This document shows positions 24,401 to 34,110 of a stretch of 64,000 bases of DNA, in pieces. Every line of letters starts with the position of its first letter. The first letter of the stretch is position 1. Position numbers and translations under genes: made by a program. This DNA is from Pempheris klunzingeri (lineage: Eukaryota; Chordata; Actinopteri; Acropomatiformes; Pempheridae): NCBI RefSeq assembly GCF_042242105.1, contig NC_092029.1:13998885-14062884 (forward strand), read 5' to 3'. The notes under the pieces are model-generated. The model did no database searches. It was not told where the DNA came from and saw only the letters and a program-made list of their open reading frames with translations.

Positions 24401-27400
24401 CCGTGACTCTCTATGGCCTGTCAGCTCAAGCGTCTGCTGAAACTACCGCAAAGGCCAATACTGAGCTCTACGTTGCAGAGCTTGTCAATAACGCATTCTT
24501 TGCAATGGAAAACGGGGTTTCTGCCACTGTGGAGACAGCCTACACACATGACCTCAACACCTTCAGTAAAACATCGATGACTCAAAAGACTGTTTTCCTG
24601 CTTGAAGCTGGCACTGCCCGTCTAACCATTAACAATCTGGCCAAAGGAAAATATGCAGTTCTAGACTTCTCAGATGAGGCAACTCACAAGAGTGACATGG
24701 AGGTGGTCATGGATCTCCACACAGCCAAAGTGACTTTCACTGGAGAAACAGGCTGCAGCCACTTCAAAGTAAATCAAAATGTGGTTGCCGATTTGTGCAT
24801 TTTCCGACATGCAATTATTGATGCCAAGTTTGAGACAGAAACACCTTTCATAAAGGGCAGCGTTGCAGATGTCAAGTTCCAGGCTAAGGTTGAAGATATG
24901 AAAATTGATTTCACTGCCTCTCATAATGCAGAGCTAGCTGGAAAGGTTGAGGGAACTCTCTCAAACTCTGCCATTGCTTTGGTCACACCCAGTGAGCTTA
25001 TGTTTGACACCAAGAACAAGGCAAACGCCAAGCTTTTCCTTCCATTCCAGCTGCCTGCAAAGATGGATCTCCAGAATGACATCTCTTTTACTCTGAACTC
25101 TGAAGTGCAGCAAGCTAGCTGGACAGGTCAGGCTAGAGTCAACCAGTACAAATACTCCCATTACTTCACTGTTGATAATGGTGACAGAGAAATTAACATA
25201 TTTTCCCAGATTAATGGAGAAGCAAATCTGGATACACTGAAGGGTCTTATCACCATTCCTGAAGTAACTGTGCCATTTGTCGGTATGAAGACTCCAAGGG
25301 TAGAAGACTTCTCACTGTGGTCAGACACTGGCCTGAGCTCCCTCCTGATTACAACTCAGCAGACATTTGACATGAACTACAAGTTGAAGTACATGAAGAA
25401 CCCTGAGATGATCACCATTGATATTGATTTGGACCCAGTAATAAATGTCATTAATACCAATGTCAAAACTCTGCACAAGAAAGTGCTCATTGGCAAGGAT
25501 AAGGCTGCTGCTATCCTGGCTACATCTTATGACAAAGCAAAGGCAGAATATGAAAAATATAGCATTGAGTTGCCCAAAACCATTACAGTCCCTGCCTACA
25601 AAGTTCCAGTGATGAATGTTGAGGTGTCCACATTCACCATTCCCCTGCCCGACGTCAGTCTCATCACAATGCCTGCTCTGCATGTTCCATCTGCTCTCAG
25701 CAAGCTGACTCTTCCAAAAATCACTCTGCCCAAAATTGAGAACATCAAGATCCCTGTAATGGGTGATCTGACCTATGAGTTCTCCATGAAAACAGCAATG
25801 ATCACACTTAAGACTGATGCCAGCATCCTCAACCAGGACGGCATCATCATCAAACTTGATGCTTCGTCATCCTCTGAATTTGAGCTCCTGAACGGACAAA
25901 TTGAGGGCAACACCAACATGAACACAGTTGGAGGATTCAAAATGACCTCTGTCCTGTCTGTAAAACATCAAGTGTTGGAGGGAAACCATGACAGCACCAT
26001 CATCTTAAGCTATGAAAATGTGGAAACCTCCATCGCCAATTCAGCAAAGTTCAATCTACCTGACATGACTATGGAAATCTACCAGGAGATTACTGGAAAT
26101 CCACAGGAAGGCCTTGTTGTCTCTATGTCCACTCCATCTGCAGGACATATTGCACTTCAAATGCAAACTAAGCGACCAGCACAAGTAAAAGCAAGACTCT
26201 ACGGTCGCTACCCAGTAAGAGAGCTTCTGCTTACTTACTACTTACATTTGACTTTGATTTCAATGTAAACGGTCTTATTTACATTTTAGTAACTTGTGAT
26301 ATTTCTTGTTTACTTTTTCTCCACAGTCTGAGCCAACAACCGACATTGATATCTTGGGTCTGAAGATGTCTGTGATTAACTCTGAGAAGCTGAACCTTCA
26401 GACAACCTGGAACATGGAGATGCCGTATGAGATGATGCTGGGAGTGAAGAAACAGGTGCCGACAGCCGTGGAAATGGTGTCTGATCCTGCTGTTAGGACA
26501 TATAAGGAAATCTGCAGACATGCTAGAAGACTTGAGGGTTCTTTTGAACGAGCAAGGAACCAGGGTAAGGTGATTTTCAAGAGGGCTGTTGACAACCTTG
26601 GAGAGGTAAATCCTTCTGATGTTATGACAGTTGTCACAGATAAGACCATTCTGATCCTGAGAGAGTACCAAAAGAAAGTAGAAATTGTTTTTGATGCTGT
26701 TGTTAAATTCCTGAGAGAAACCAAGTTCCAGATCCCCGGGTATGAACACAGGCTCTCTGGGCTTGAGGTCTACCAGAAATTTAGTACTTTTGTTGCTGAT
26801 GTATCCGAGGAGGCTGTTCAAAAGATCCCTGAGTACTTTGCCTCCATGTTTACAGCAGCCCTTGATTATTTCCAGGCCATTGAATTCACCCTCCCTGGTT
26901 CTAACCACATTGTCAGTGGAAAAGAAATCCTTGATGACTTGTTTGTAGCCTTGAGGAAAATTCAGGACCACGTGATTGTCACTGTGAGGAAGCTGAGGGA
27001 TATCCAGCTGGAAGATATCATTAACAAATTCTCTACATTCATGAAGTTTACCACTGAACAAAGCGAGAAGTTTCTCCAAACCCTAAAATCTCAGAATGTA
27101 GAGAGGGTCTCCACCTTTGTGACTGATGTGTACAATGATGCCATCAACTCTCGTGTCCTGGCTGATGCTGCCAAGCAGGTTGAAGAGGCCCGCAGGATTG
27201 TTATTGATTATCTACAAGCTGTGCATGCTAAACTCCAGAATATTTTGTCTGACATGTCTGTTGACCAGCTTCAAGCTGACATCCAGTCCTGGATTGACTT
27301 AATGGTGAAACGCGTAAACGCTTTCCAAAACAACTTCATTAAGACACTAAAGGAAAAAAGCAAAAATGTTGAACCATTTGTGAGAGTGGGTGACAGACAG

Positions 27401-27665
27401 ATGGAGGTTGACATTCCTTTGCCATTTGTTGCCAAATTGAAGTAAGTGACCATGGCTAACGGTGTTTATATTGACTGCATCTGTTGCATAACCATTTAAG
27501 ACAACATAATATCTATTCTTCCAAAAAATACAGAACAAGTGTTAACTGTACCTATGGTGTTTATCACTCTACTGTTTTACAAATTATTAATTTTGTTTAT
27601 TATTTCACAGTGAACTCACAGTTGTTCTGATCCTACTGTGCTCCTTTGTGTCTTGTACTATTTAA
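13006..27665 (+). CDS. apob: apolipoprotein B, downstream tandem copy, complete but internally shortened
   Basis: Secreted lipoprotein scaffold. My exon model has 27 coding exons with canonical splice sites and unbroken phase, 3,306 codons including stop. The signal peptide is [18 protein letters not shown]. The N-terminal lipid-transfer (vitellogenin_N, MTP-interacting) module fills exons 3-24, with diagnostic stretches such as [25 protein letters not shown] and QIPDFDV. The 4.65-kb exon 21560-26214 carries beta-1, a shortened alpha-2, and beta-2 strands. Exon 26327-27441 carries the alpha-3 helices. Human apoB-100 has about 4,560 residues, so roughly 1,250 are missing, mainly from the alpha-2/beta-2 part of the giant exon. 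No frameshift or stop is seen, so this is a working gene, not a pseudogene. An alternative end without the last splice stops at 27445. Promoter motifs suggest liver expression. Confidence 0.93.
17541..17562. repeat. (ATT)n microsatellite in apoB intron
   Basis: About seven ATT units in intron 13 of the downstream apoB gene. Ordinary microsatellite. Confidence 0.9.
21560..26214 (+). other. apob: Giant exon of downstream apoB (fused equivalent of human exons 26, 27 and part of 28)
   Basis: An uninterrupted 4,655-base exon. It opens [12 protein letters not shown] and closes KARLYGRYP before GTAAGA at 26215. The closing motif corresponds to ARLYGRYA, which in the upstream copy ends a separate 187-base exon (4596-4782). 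Two introns and their flanking coding sequence are therefore absent here. Compared with the upstream copy there are three internal losses: before about 23530, near 24110-24140, and near 26095-26115. Conversely it keeps a segment at about 25420-25730 that the upstream copy lacks. Confidence 0.85.
25915..25947 (+). other. Position equivalent to LDL-receptor site B, basic residues lost
   Basis: Encodes [11 protein letters not shown], placed by the flanking LEGNHDST against VEGSHNST in human and IEGTHDST in the upstream copy. Where human has Arg, Arg-Lys-Arg and Lys, only the last Lys is kept. The motif is therefore not a basic cluster any more in this paralog. Confidence 0.7.
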
Positions 27666-27691
27666 AAAAACAATATGTGGCCTTCAATAAA
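27442..27691 (+). other. apob: Short terminal exon and poly(A) signal of downstream apoB
   Basis: The reading frame passes through a strong donor (AA|GTAAGTGACC at 27442). A good acceptor (TTATTATTTCACAG) ends at 27610. Joining them gives codons [20 protein letters not shown] and a stop at 27663-27665, with AATAAA at 27686-27691. 'KL..ELTVVL' resembles the human apoB C-terminus 'KLAPGELTIIL', which supports the splice. If unspliced, translation ends at 27443-27445. Confidence 0.6.
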
Positions 27692-27699
27692 GACAGTTT

Positions 27700-28680
27700 A
27701 TACCGCATACATCTCTGTGTGCTTCTCTATATATAATTTGAGATAAATGTCTGAAAACATAACTTTTGGGTTATGAAAGTAAGAGTGCAATCATGGTATA
27801 ATGATATGACTTTTACATTGGTCCTCAGAATGATGTTATCATACATAAATTGGCATTTTCCTGATGTGAGGGACTTTAGTTTGAGTTAATTCTGCTTCCC
27901 CCAAACTCACAAATATAGAGCTGCTCATTAAAACACTACATACTGAACACAGTCACAGTGTGGCATGATTTTAAAAAGCTTATTATGCACCCCTGTCACA
28001 TGCCCATTAGTCATTTGTATCCTAAATATAGCAGAGACACAAATAAATTCTGTGACACAGATGTTCTCTTATCATAAAATAATGAGAACAAGTATAGATA
28101 TAAAGTCGGCCTGACAGTTGTTAACAATAGTAAAAAGAGAAGTCTTGAAATGGACTCATGCTTTGAAATACATGAATTCATTTTCCAATTATAGCTATTG
28201 GCTACAGTGGACTCATTAGTAGGGGTGTAAGACGTATTCAGATCAGTTTCTTAAGCAAAAGGTAGCAATACAAGAGAAGAGAAATACTCAAATTCAAGTA
28301 AATACACTATTCTGAGTGTTTTAAAAATCTGACTTAGGTAAAAGTATTGAAACATTTGGCTAATGCCCCCCTATGACTAGTTAGCACTGTAACAATCCAA
28401 GAGTCATATCATATCCTTAGTATGTAAAATAATAAACAGCTGCAAGTGAGTAGCTCAAAATATTAAAGTAAATGAACTGAGATACTTTCCACCACTGAGG
28501 CCTGTATTACAGTTATGGGTAAATGTATCCTGCCAGAAACAGGATATAATTACAAATGCAGTGGAGGGTGTAATTCACAAAACATCTTTCTGCCACCTCT
28601 GCAACATCACATTAAGTATTTGTCTTTTTAACGTGAGAAAATTAGGCAGAAGAATGGAAAAGTCAAGGTGATGACACAAA
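27700..28680. other. Intergenic DNA between apob and rhob, with a dispersed repeat
   Basis: No gene recognised. The stretch 28240-28500 is listed separately as a repeat. Both flanking genes end here, apob from the left and rhob from the right, so this is a convergent intergenic interval with no promoter expected. Confidence 0.55.
28240..28500. repeat. Dispersed percomorph repeat fragment ('AAGTAAAAGTA...TTTCCACCACTG' type)
   Basis: Contains AAATACTCAAATTCAAGTAA, TTAGGTAAAAGTATTGAAAC and ends GATACTTTCCACCACTGAG, the typical parts of an abundant interspersed repeat of percomorph fish. Another copy lies at 51897-52240. Degenerate, no coding capacity. Confidence 0.6.
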
Positions 28681-28688
28681 CTGGTTCT

Positions 28689-31020
28689 TTTATTGACTTT
28701 CCCTAAACAGTACCACTTGTTCCCTTACATTCTTTATTGTTTTTCCTCACAAAAATGTCCATTGTTCCCATTCTACCATCCAAAACCTAGAAATTATGTC
28801 TTTACAAAAAATGCTGTCATAATCTGATAAACTCTCACAAACAAATGCATTTGGCACATTTTCAGCATTTTTTGTCTCTGTGGTTCCATAGCCCCCCCTT
28901 CTAAAAAAAGGAAAGTAAATAAAAAGTGATGAAAGGTGCACTGATCAGTGAATAATATCCTGACAACATTGGAAATCACATGAGGGGGGCCAGTGTGAGA
29001 AAATGAACCAGTCCAGCACAATGCATTCCTGGCCTGTAAGTCAGCAAAAAGCCCAGCAACAGAAGGCAGGGAAGAATGTGACTTTTACACCATTGTAACT
29101 CTGGTTATAAAGATACTGCTTTAAACACTGATTTATCGTTACTTGAGCCACAGAAAAATGACATGTTTGAAGCAAAGAATTCAGATTTTTTTGTCCCCAG
29201 TTCTCGCTAAGAGAATAACTTGCATGGTAAATCCACCAGGGCAACAGTGTCTGTAATTGATGTTCATAGCTGTCATTTGAACAAGCTCTCTCCCCGTCGT
29301 GTAAGAGGACAGTAGCACATCACTTCTGCATAGACACACATCAAATGTGATCTGTATTTATTAAAGTATGGAGGGAAGCTCAAGTACATTGACTTCAAAG
29401 CTCCAAATCGGAGGTGCATTCACAGTCATGATGGAAGAAGTGTACTTTTGTGTTTCTCAACCAATCACAAGTCAGTTTTACTGCTGTGAACAAACTTTTT
29501 ACATCTTCAGAAAGAAAAATCCCAACTTAACATGTTACTTTTGACTAGTGTTTTACTCAAATCCTTTTGTTCAAGTTTTTGTAATTATTAGAACACTTCA
29601 ATAACACATGACACATTTCTGTAGACATTTTTAATTGCCATCAGGCGGCTTAATCCCACATGAGAGTGTGATACTGGCTCATAGAGCTCTGACAAAGCCC
29701 CACTCTTCTTTTCATGACACTTTCTAAGAAAACTCATTTCACTGAGCATTAAGCACCCACATGCTCAATCTACTCTCTGAGATCACCCACATAGCTGTAA
29801 ATGAAGGTGTAGCTAAACAGAACATGTCAATAGCTTTTGAGATTGCTACACCTGTATTCAGAAACATGCTGGGATACCGTGCGCTTCAAATGATTTGGCT
29901 CGGGTGAGCTGTGAGGAAAAAGCACGTTCCCCCTCCTTTGCCAAATGTACCATTAACAGGCTACAATGCGTCTGTGTAACTTTCTCCTGCAATGTTTCAT
30001 AAATCCATGTTCATCCAAACAAAACAAAAACACCTTTCCCATCAAAGTCCTCCTGACAATAGGTCACTTTAGCCACCAACAAGCATTACATTTGGGGTAG
30101 AAGCATGCTTAGCAAACTTTTGAAAAGATACCTCTGGTATCCGTTTGTGCACTTGATTGTAAAAATGTGTACCTGAAAACGCACTGAAGACTACACTGGA
30201 CACTAAGGTTAGCCCTTTTCAAGACTGGCCAGTGTGTAGCCTCTTGGACCTGTGATGGTGTCAGGCCTGTTGCAAAACAACTACAAAACCAAGCATTTAA
30301 TACTGCAGAGTCAAAAACATACTTTTGGGATGTGGTTCCTACTAACAAACTTGAGACAAATTACTTCATTAACAGTAAACTTAGGCTATGTCATTAATCA
30401 AAATGGCATAAAACATCAGAAGGAACTATACAAACACTGAGGACATCATTGCACTGACTGGAACTTTCTATAAAACCTTCCATGAAATATTGTAGTGTCC
30501 AGGTGCAGTGCACTTTCCCAAACTAAATCTATAATACAAAGTGGACAGAAATAACGAGTGCAATTCTTTTTTCCTGCTTTGCATATCACAAAGTATAACC
30601 TTGGCAGTGAGGCAGAGGCCTGTGAAAACAATTCAACAACACAAAAAGTGAGCAAGTGAAATCTTGGATCGAAAGCAGGCCTCCAGAGAGGCGATGAGCA
30701 CATTATAGAGGGATAAAAAAAAAGAAAAGGCGTCCATTGTGGCTCTTTGTCCTTTTTACCCTTCCACCTGTCAGACAGGGATCATGTGACCCTCAGAGAA
30801 CATGGTGTAATCGGGGCATTTCACACGCAGTCACACACCCCGATGTCATATGAATAACGAATGCGCTCAAAACAAGTTGTCTCCAGTCATTCGTTTTGGT
30901 TCAGCCAAGCTCGTCGGACTACAAGGGAGTGTCCAAACCATGGCCACCGTCCATACATGTTCAGGCACAGCTCCCAGCGAGGGGGGGTGGGGGGAAAGGC
31001 GGACGTCTAGTCCACCAGAC
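28689..31020 (-). terminator. Probable rhob 3' UTR with candidate poly(A) signals
   Basis: On the minus strand AATAAA occurs at 29357-29362, 28733-28738 and 28689-28694. The two close downstream signals make an end near 28680 likely, giving a UTR of about 2.3 kb; the 29357 site would give about 1.7 kb. Several ATTTA pentamers are present, in line with rhob mRNA being short-lived in mammals. No other gene is seen in the interval. Confidence 0.45.
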
Positions 31021-31620
31021 TCACATCAAAACACAGCACTGGAGACAACTTTGCGATGGTGTTTTTCGTTTTTGCAAAGCTGCCCGCGTTGCAGTTTCGA
31101 AAACCTCCCAGATCCCCTCCTTGGTTTTGGCAGAGCACTCCAAATAGTCATATGCGCCAATGCGCGTGGCCATGGCGCGGCCGTCCTCTGTTTTCACAGG
31201 CTCCAGCTTCAGCCGGGCCAGCTCGTTCTTCACGTTCTCATCGTTGCGCAGATCTTTCTTGTTGGCCACTAATATAATAGGCACATTGGGACAAAAGTGT
31301 TTGACTTCGGGTACCCACTTTTCGGGGATGTTTTCCAGCGAGTCCGGGCTGTCCACGGAGAAGCACATGAGGATGACATCGGTGTCCGGATAGGAGAGGG
31401 GGCGCAGCCGGTCGTAGTCCTCCTGTCCGGCGGTGTCCCACAACGCCAGCTGGACCTGCTTGTTGTCCACCTCTATGTCGGCCACATACGTCTCAAACAC
31501 AGTGGGGACGTACACCTCTGGAAACTCGTCTTTGCTGAATAGGATCAGTAGACATGTTTTCCCACATGCGCCGTCTCCCACCACGACAAGTTTCTTGCGT
31601 ATGTCCGCCATCCCTGCCAT
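31021..31620 (-). CDS. rhob: RhoB small GTPase, single exon
   Basis: Membrane-anchored Rho-family GTPase controlling actin and endosomal traffic. 199 residues, no intron, as expected for RHOB. All G motifs are present: GDGACGKTC (P-loop), the switch-I segment [28 protein letters not shown] and ECSAKT. The tail SCLQCCVLM keeps the C-x-x-C-C pattern (two palmitoylation cysteines, one prenylated) that separates RhoB from RhoA and RhoC, but the CaaX box is CVLM where mammals have CKVL. The residue at human Asn41 is Thr (codon 31489-31491). Two start codons are possible, 31620 and 31611; the second gives MADIRKK, the human length, while both have usable contexts. Position next to pum2 matches human 2p24 and supports the rhob call over a rhoa-like paralog. 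Confidence 0.93.
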   Translation of the reverse strand: MAGMADIRKKLVVVGDGACGKTCLLILFSKDEFPEVYVPTVFETYVADIEVDNKQVQLALWDTAGQEDYDRLRPLSYPDTDVILMCFSVDSPDSLENIPEKWVPEVKHFCPNVPIILVANKKDLRNDENVKNELARLKLEPVKTEDGRAMATRIGAYDYLECSAKTKEGIWEVFETATRAALQKRKTPSQSCLQCCVLM

Positions 31621-31682
31621 TTTCTCCCCCCTAACTCTCGCTTAGATGCGGCATCCAAAACACAGATGTACTCGCTCCCGCT

Positions 31683-31875
31683 GCTTATATACTCTGAATG
31701 AAACTGGGCAGACGTCTCCCGTAAGTCGCTCCCGTCTCCCAACTCCGGAAAATTTACCAATAACCACCGCGATCTCTTTATAAAGCACATGGCGGTTTTG
31801 CTAAATATAGCAACCCAATCGGAAATAGGGAGGTGAGATCACAGTTTGAAGAGGAAGAGGTGATTGGATCTCGTC
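31683..31875 (-). promoter_or_regulatory. rhob promoter: TATA box, CCAAT boxes, MEF2-like site
   Basis: On the minus strand TATATAAG lies at about 31684-31692, some 65 bases before the start codon. Farther upstream are CCAAT-type boxes in both orientations (near 31814 and 31861) and CTAAATATAG at 31801-31810, a match to the MEF2 consensus. Inverted CCAAT boxes bound by NF-Y are known in the mammalian RHOB promoter; MEF2 use here is inference. Confidence 0.55.
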
Positions 31876-32440
31876 GGGTTTTCCTTATGCAGAGGAGGGT
31901 CACGGACCACGAGGACCCACCCGACCCAGGATCAGCCCAAATCCGCCAAAACCAACCAAATGTAACTGCATTACATATGTATTCATTTTAAGATTAAGAT
32001 TTTTTTTTTTAGATATAATTCTCCTTTATTACCAATCATATGGGCGTCCCATCATTAAAACATATCCCATATAGTGTTTTAACAATTTGCTTATTCGCTT
32101 CAGAATAAATAGAACCATCCAACACTAATTCATTCAAACTGAGACATATTTCGTAGGTTTTCTAGCAGCAATAAGAGAGCGCCTCTATGGGAAGGTTAAG
32201 CGTAATACAGTGTTAATGCAGTTAATTTGAAGGAGGCAGACGGAAGGTTACTAAGCACATAAAATACACCTTTAAGCTTATGGTTACCTTCACATCGCGT
32301 ACAAAAGGTACGCTGGGAAGGCACATCTACACTGACATTGTTATACGCATGTCTACGTAGTTCACGCTATTTACAGGGAGGGGGCACTAGCGTAGACAAA
32401 CTCTTTGCTTTGACTATCAAGCCTTGCTAAATCACCGCTC
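31876..32440. other. Interval between the divergent rhob and pum2 promoters
   Basis: rhob is transcribed to the left and pum2 to the right. The interval is short (under 1 kb between likely start sites) and has no recognised gene. Confidence 0.5.
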
Positions 32441-33610
32441 TCTCCAAGGAAACAAAACAATATAGAATCGGGTTGACGGCGTGCAACAAGCATAGACCCT
32501 CTCTCGACACGACAACGCGTGAGTATCTCTTCTTTATTTGTTCACATCGAAAGCAAAAGGCTGCGAAAAGCGTCTGATTTGAACGCGAGTCGCCGTGGTG
32601 TGAGTATTTCCCCTTTTGTTTAGCGGTTAAGGCCCCTCTGTTTGGAACTTGAAGGGGGGCCATGTTGTTTAGCCACTGAGTGGTTTGGTTGATGTTTTAG
32701 CCCACACAACACCAACTTGGCAATTAGCGTCGGCTAGCTCTCACGTTAGCTATTTTGGTTTAATTGGCTTGTTGCATGCAGTCGATGCGGCTACCACGAG
32801 CCCATGAAAACTGCTTGATTTCCGTCTCAGACGACAGCCCACTGGCTTGGTGTAAAACAGCATTATATTCATGAATTTAACTTTGATGTTAGCGTCGCCA
32901 ACCAATAATAAACAGAGCAGGCCCGCTGCGGTTAGCCTTAGCTGGTTAGCTAACGTGGTTGCTAATGCTAATATTGGCTAAACCGAAATATTTTCGATTT
33001 CTGCTCGTGCCAATAAATTAATTGACGTATATAAAAACAAGAGCAATGTTAGGAAGCACTGATACGGACTGCGAGCCACTGAACTTTTACAACCGTAATT
33101 TGCGCAAATGCCCAGTAAAAGCTGCTATGTTAGCTTGCTTATTAGCAACGGACTTGCTAGCTAGGTTAGCTTGCTGAAAGGCTTGCACATCGGTTTGTCA
33201 CAATGATCAGCAATGGTAGACGTACCGTTGTGGCTAGTTGCTTATTTTCTAAAACCAATGGCAGCTCGCATCGTGGCCAACATTGCCAGTAATATTAAGT
33301 GAATATCCTTGTGTGTCACTGTAATCATTATTAACGTTACATTAGTGGTAGCGTCGCGTTAGCTTTGATCACCGGCTAACACCAGGCTACCGACAGCGTT
33401 ATCTAGCATTCTTGGATCTGCGAGCCATCAACATTCTTGTCAGCCCCTTGTTTTGTTCTTGTCCTGCCCATTCGTAAATCAGCAAACCGCCAAATTAGAC
33501 TTTACATTTGACGTTAATCTCCCCTTGTTGTGGAAGCCATCTAACTACATTTGGATGCACAGAGCAACATTAACTAACGTTTCAGTCTTCCACCGGAGGA
33601 ACGGCCATGG
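32440..33610 (+). promoter_or_regulatory. pum2 promoter and 5' untranslated region, CpG-bearing
   Basis: CpG-rich sequence with several GTGAGT-type donors, for example ACGC|GTGAGT near 32518 and one near 32600. One candidate non-coding exon ends at 33609 (GGCCATG|GTAAGAA). The exact first exon cannot be fixed without RNA data. The region 32700-33400 is unusually full of GTTAGC, GCTAAC and GCTAGC hexamers. Confidence 0.45.
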
Positions 33611-34110
33611 TAAGAAATTAGCACCTCGGGAATTAGTCACATCCCAGCGAAACAAATAAAGTTATACTTGTCATCCATGTAGTATTCTTTCGGATGGCTC
33701 CTTTTCCTTAAGTTTAATTCAGAAGTTGGTTTGTCTGAAGGCTCTCACTGGAACCAAGAAGGGCACATGTTGTAACTTACAGCTTTTCTTGCTTAGAAGC
33801 CTATCAGGATGCAGTAATCTAACTGTCTAGTTACAACGAGGCCTACATTGACCACATGTAGTCATGAAAAGAAGCTTAAACCATATATCTGACTTATTTG
33901 TGTCAGGCAGCCGCTCTGGTAGACAACCAATTATACTTTGTTTTGTCATTATCTTGTGCAGAACAGCACAAACGGGCCATGAACTCAAGCAAGATTACAT
34001 ATTCATGTCATACATAATACTCCTATGTCTGTGCCTCTAAACTTGAATGAGGACTAAATTAAATTAATTGACAAAATGATAATGTGTTTTTGTTCAGGCT
34101 TTCCCGTGGA

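Noticed and set aside
26279..27079. Antisense open frame of 266 codons under the last large apoB exon
   Set aside because: It mirrors a coding exon on the other strand, has no recognisable domain or start context, and the sense strand is clearly apoB.
13006..27665. Idea that the downstream apoB is a pseudogene
   Set aside because: All exons stay in frame, splice sites are canonical, signal peptide, TATA box and poly(A) signal are present, and every loss is a multiple of three.
30850..31272. Plus-strand open frames over rhob
   Set aside because: Antisense to the intact RhoB coding sequence; GC-rich codons on one strand produce long open frames on the other.
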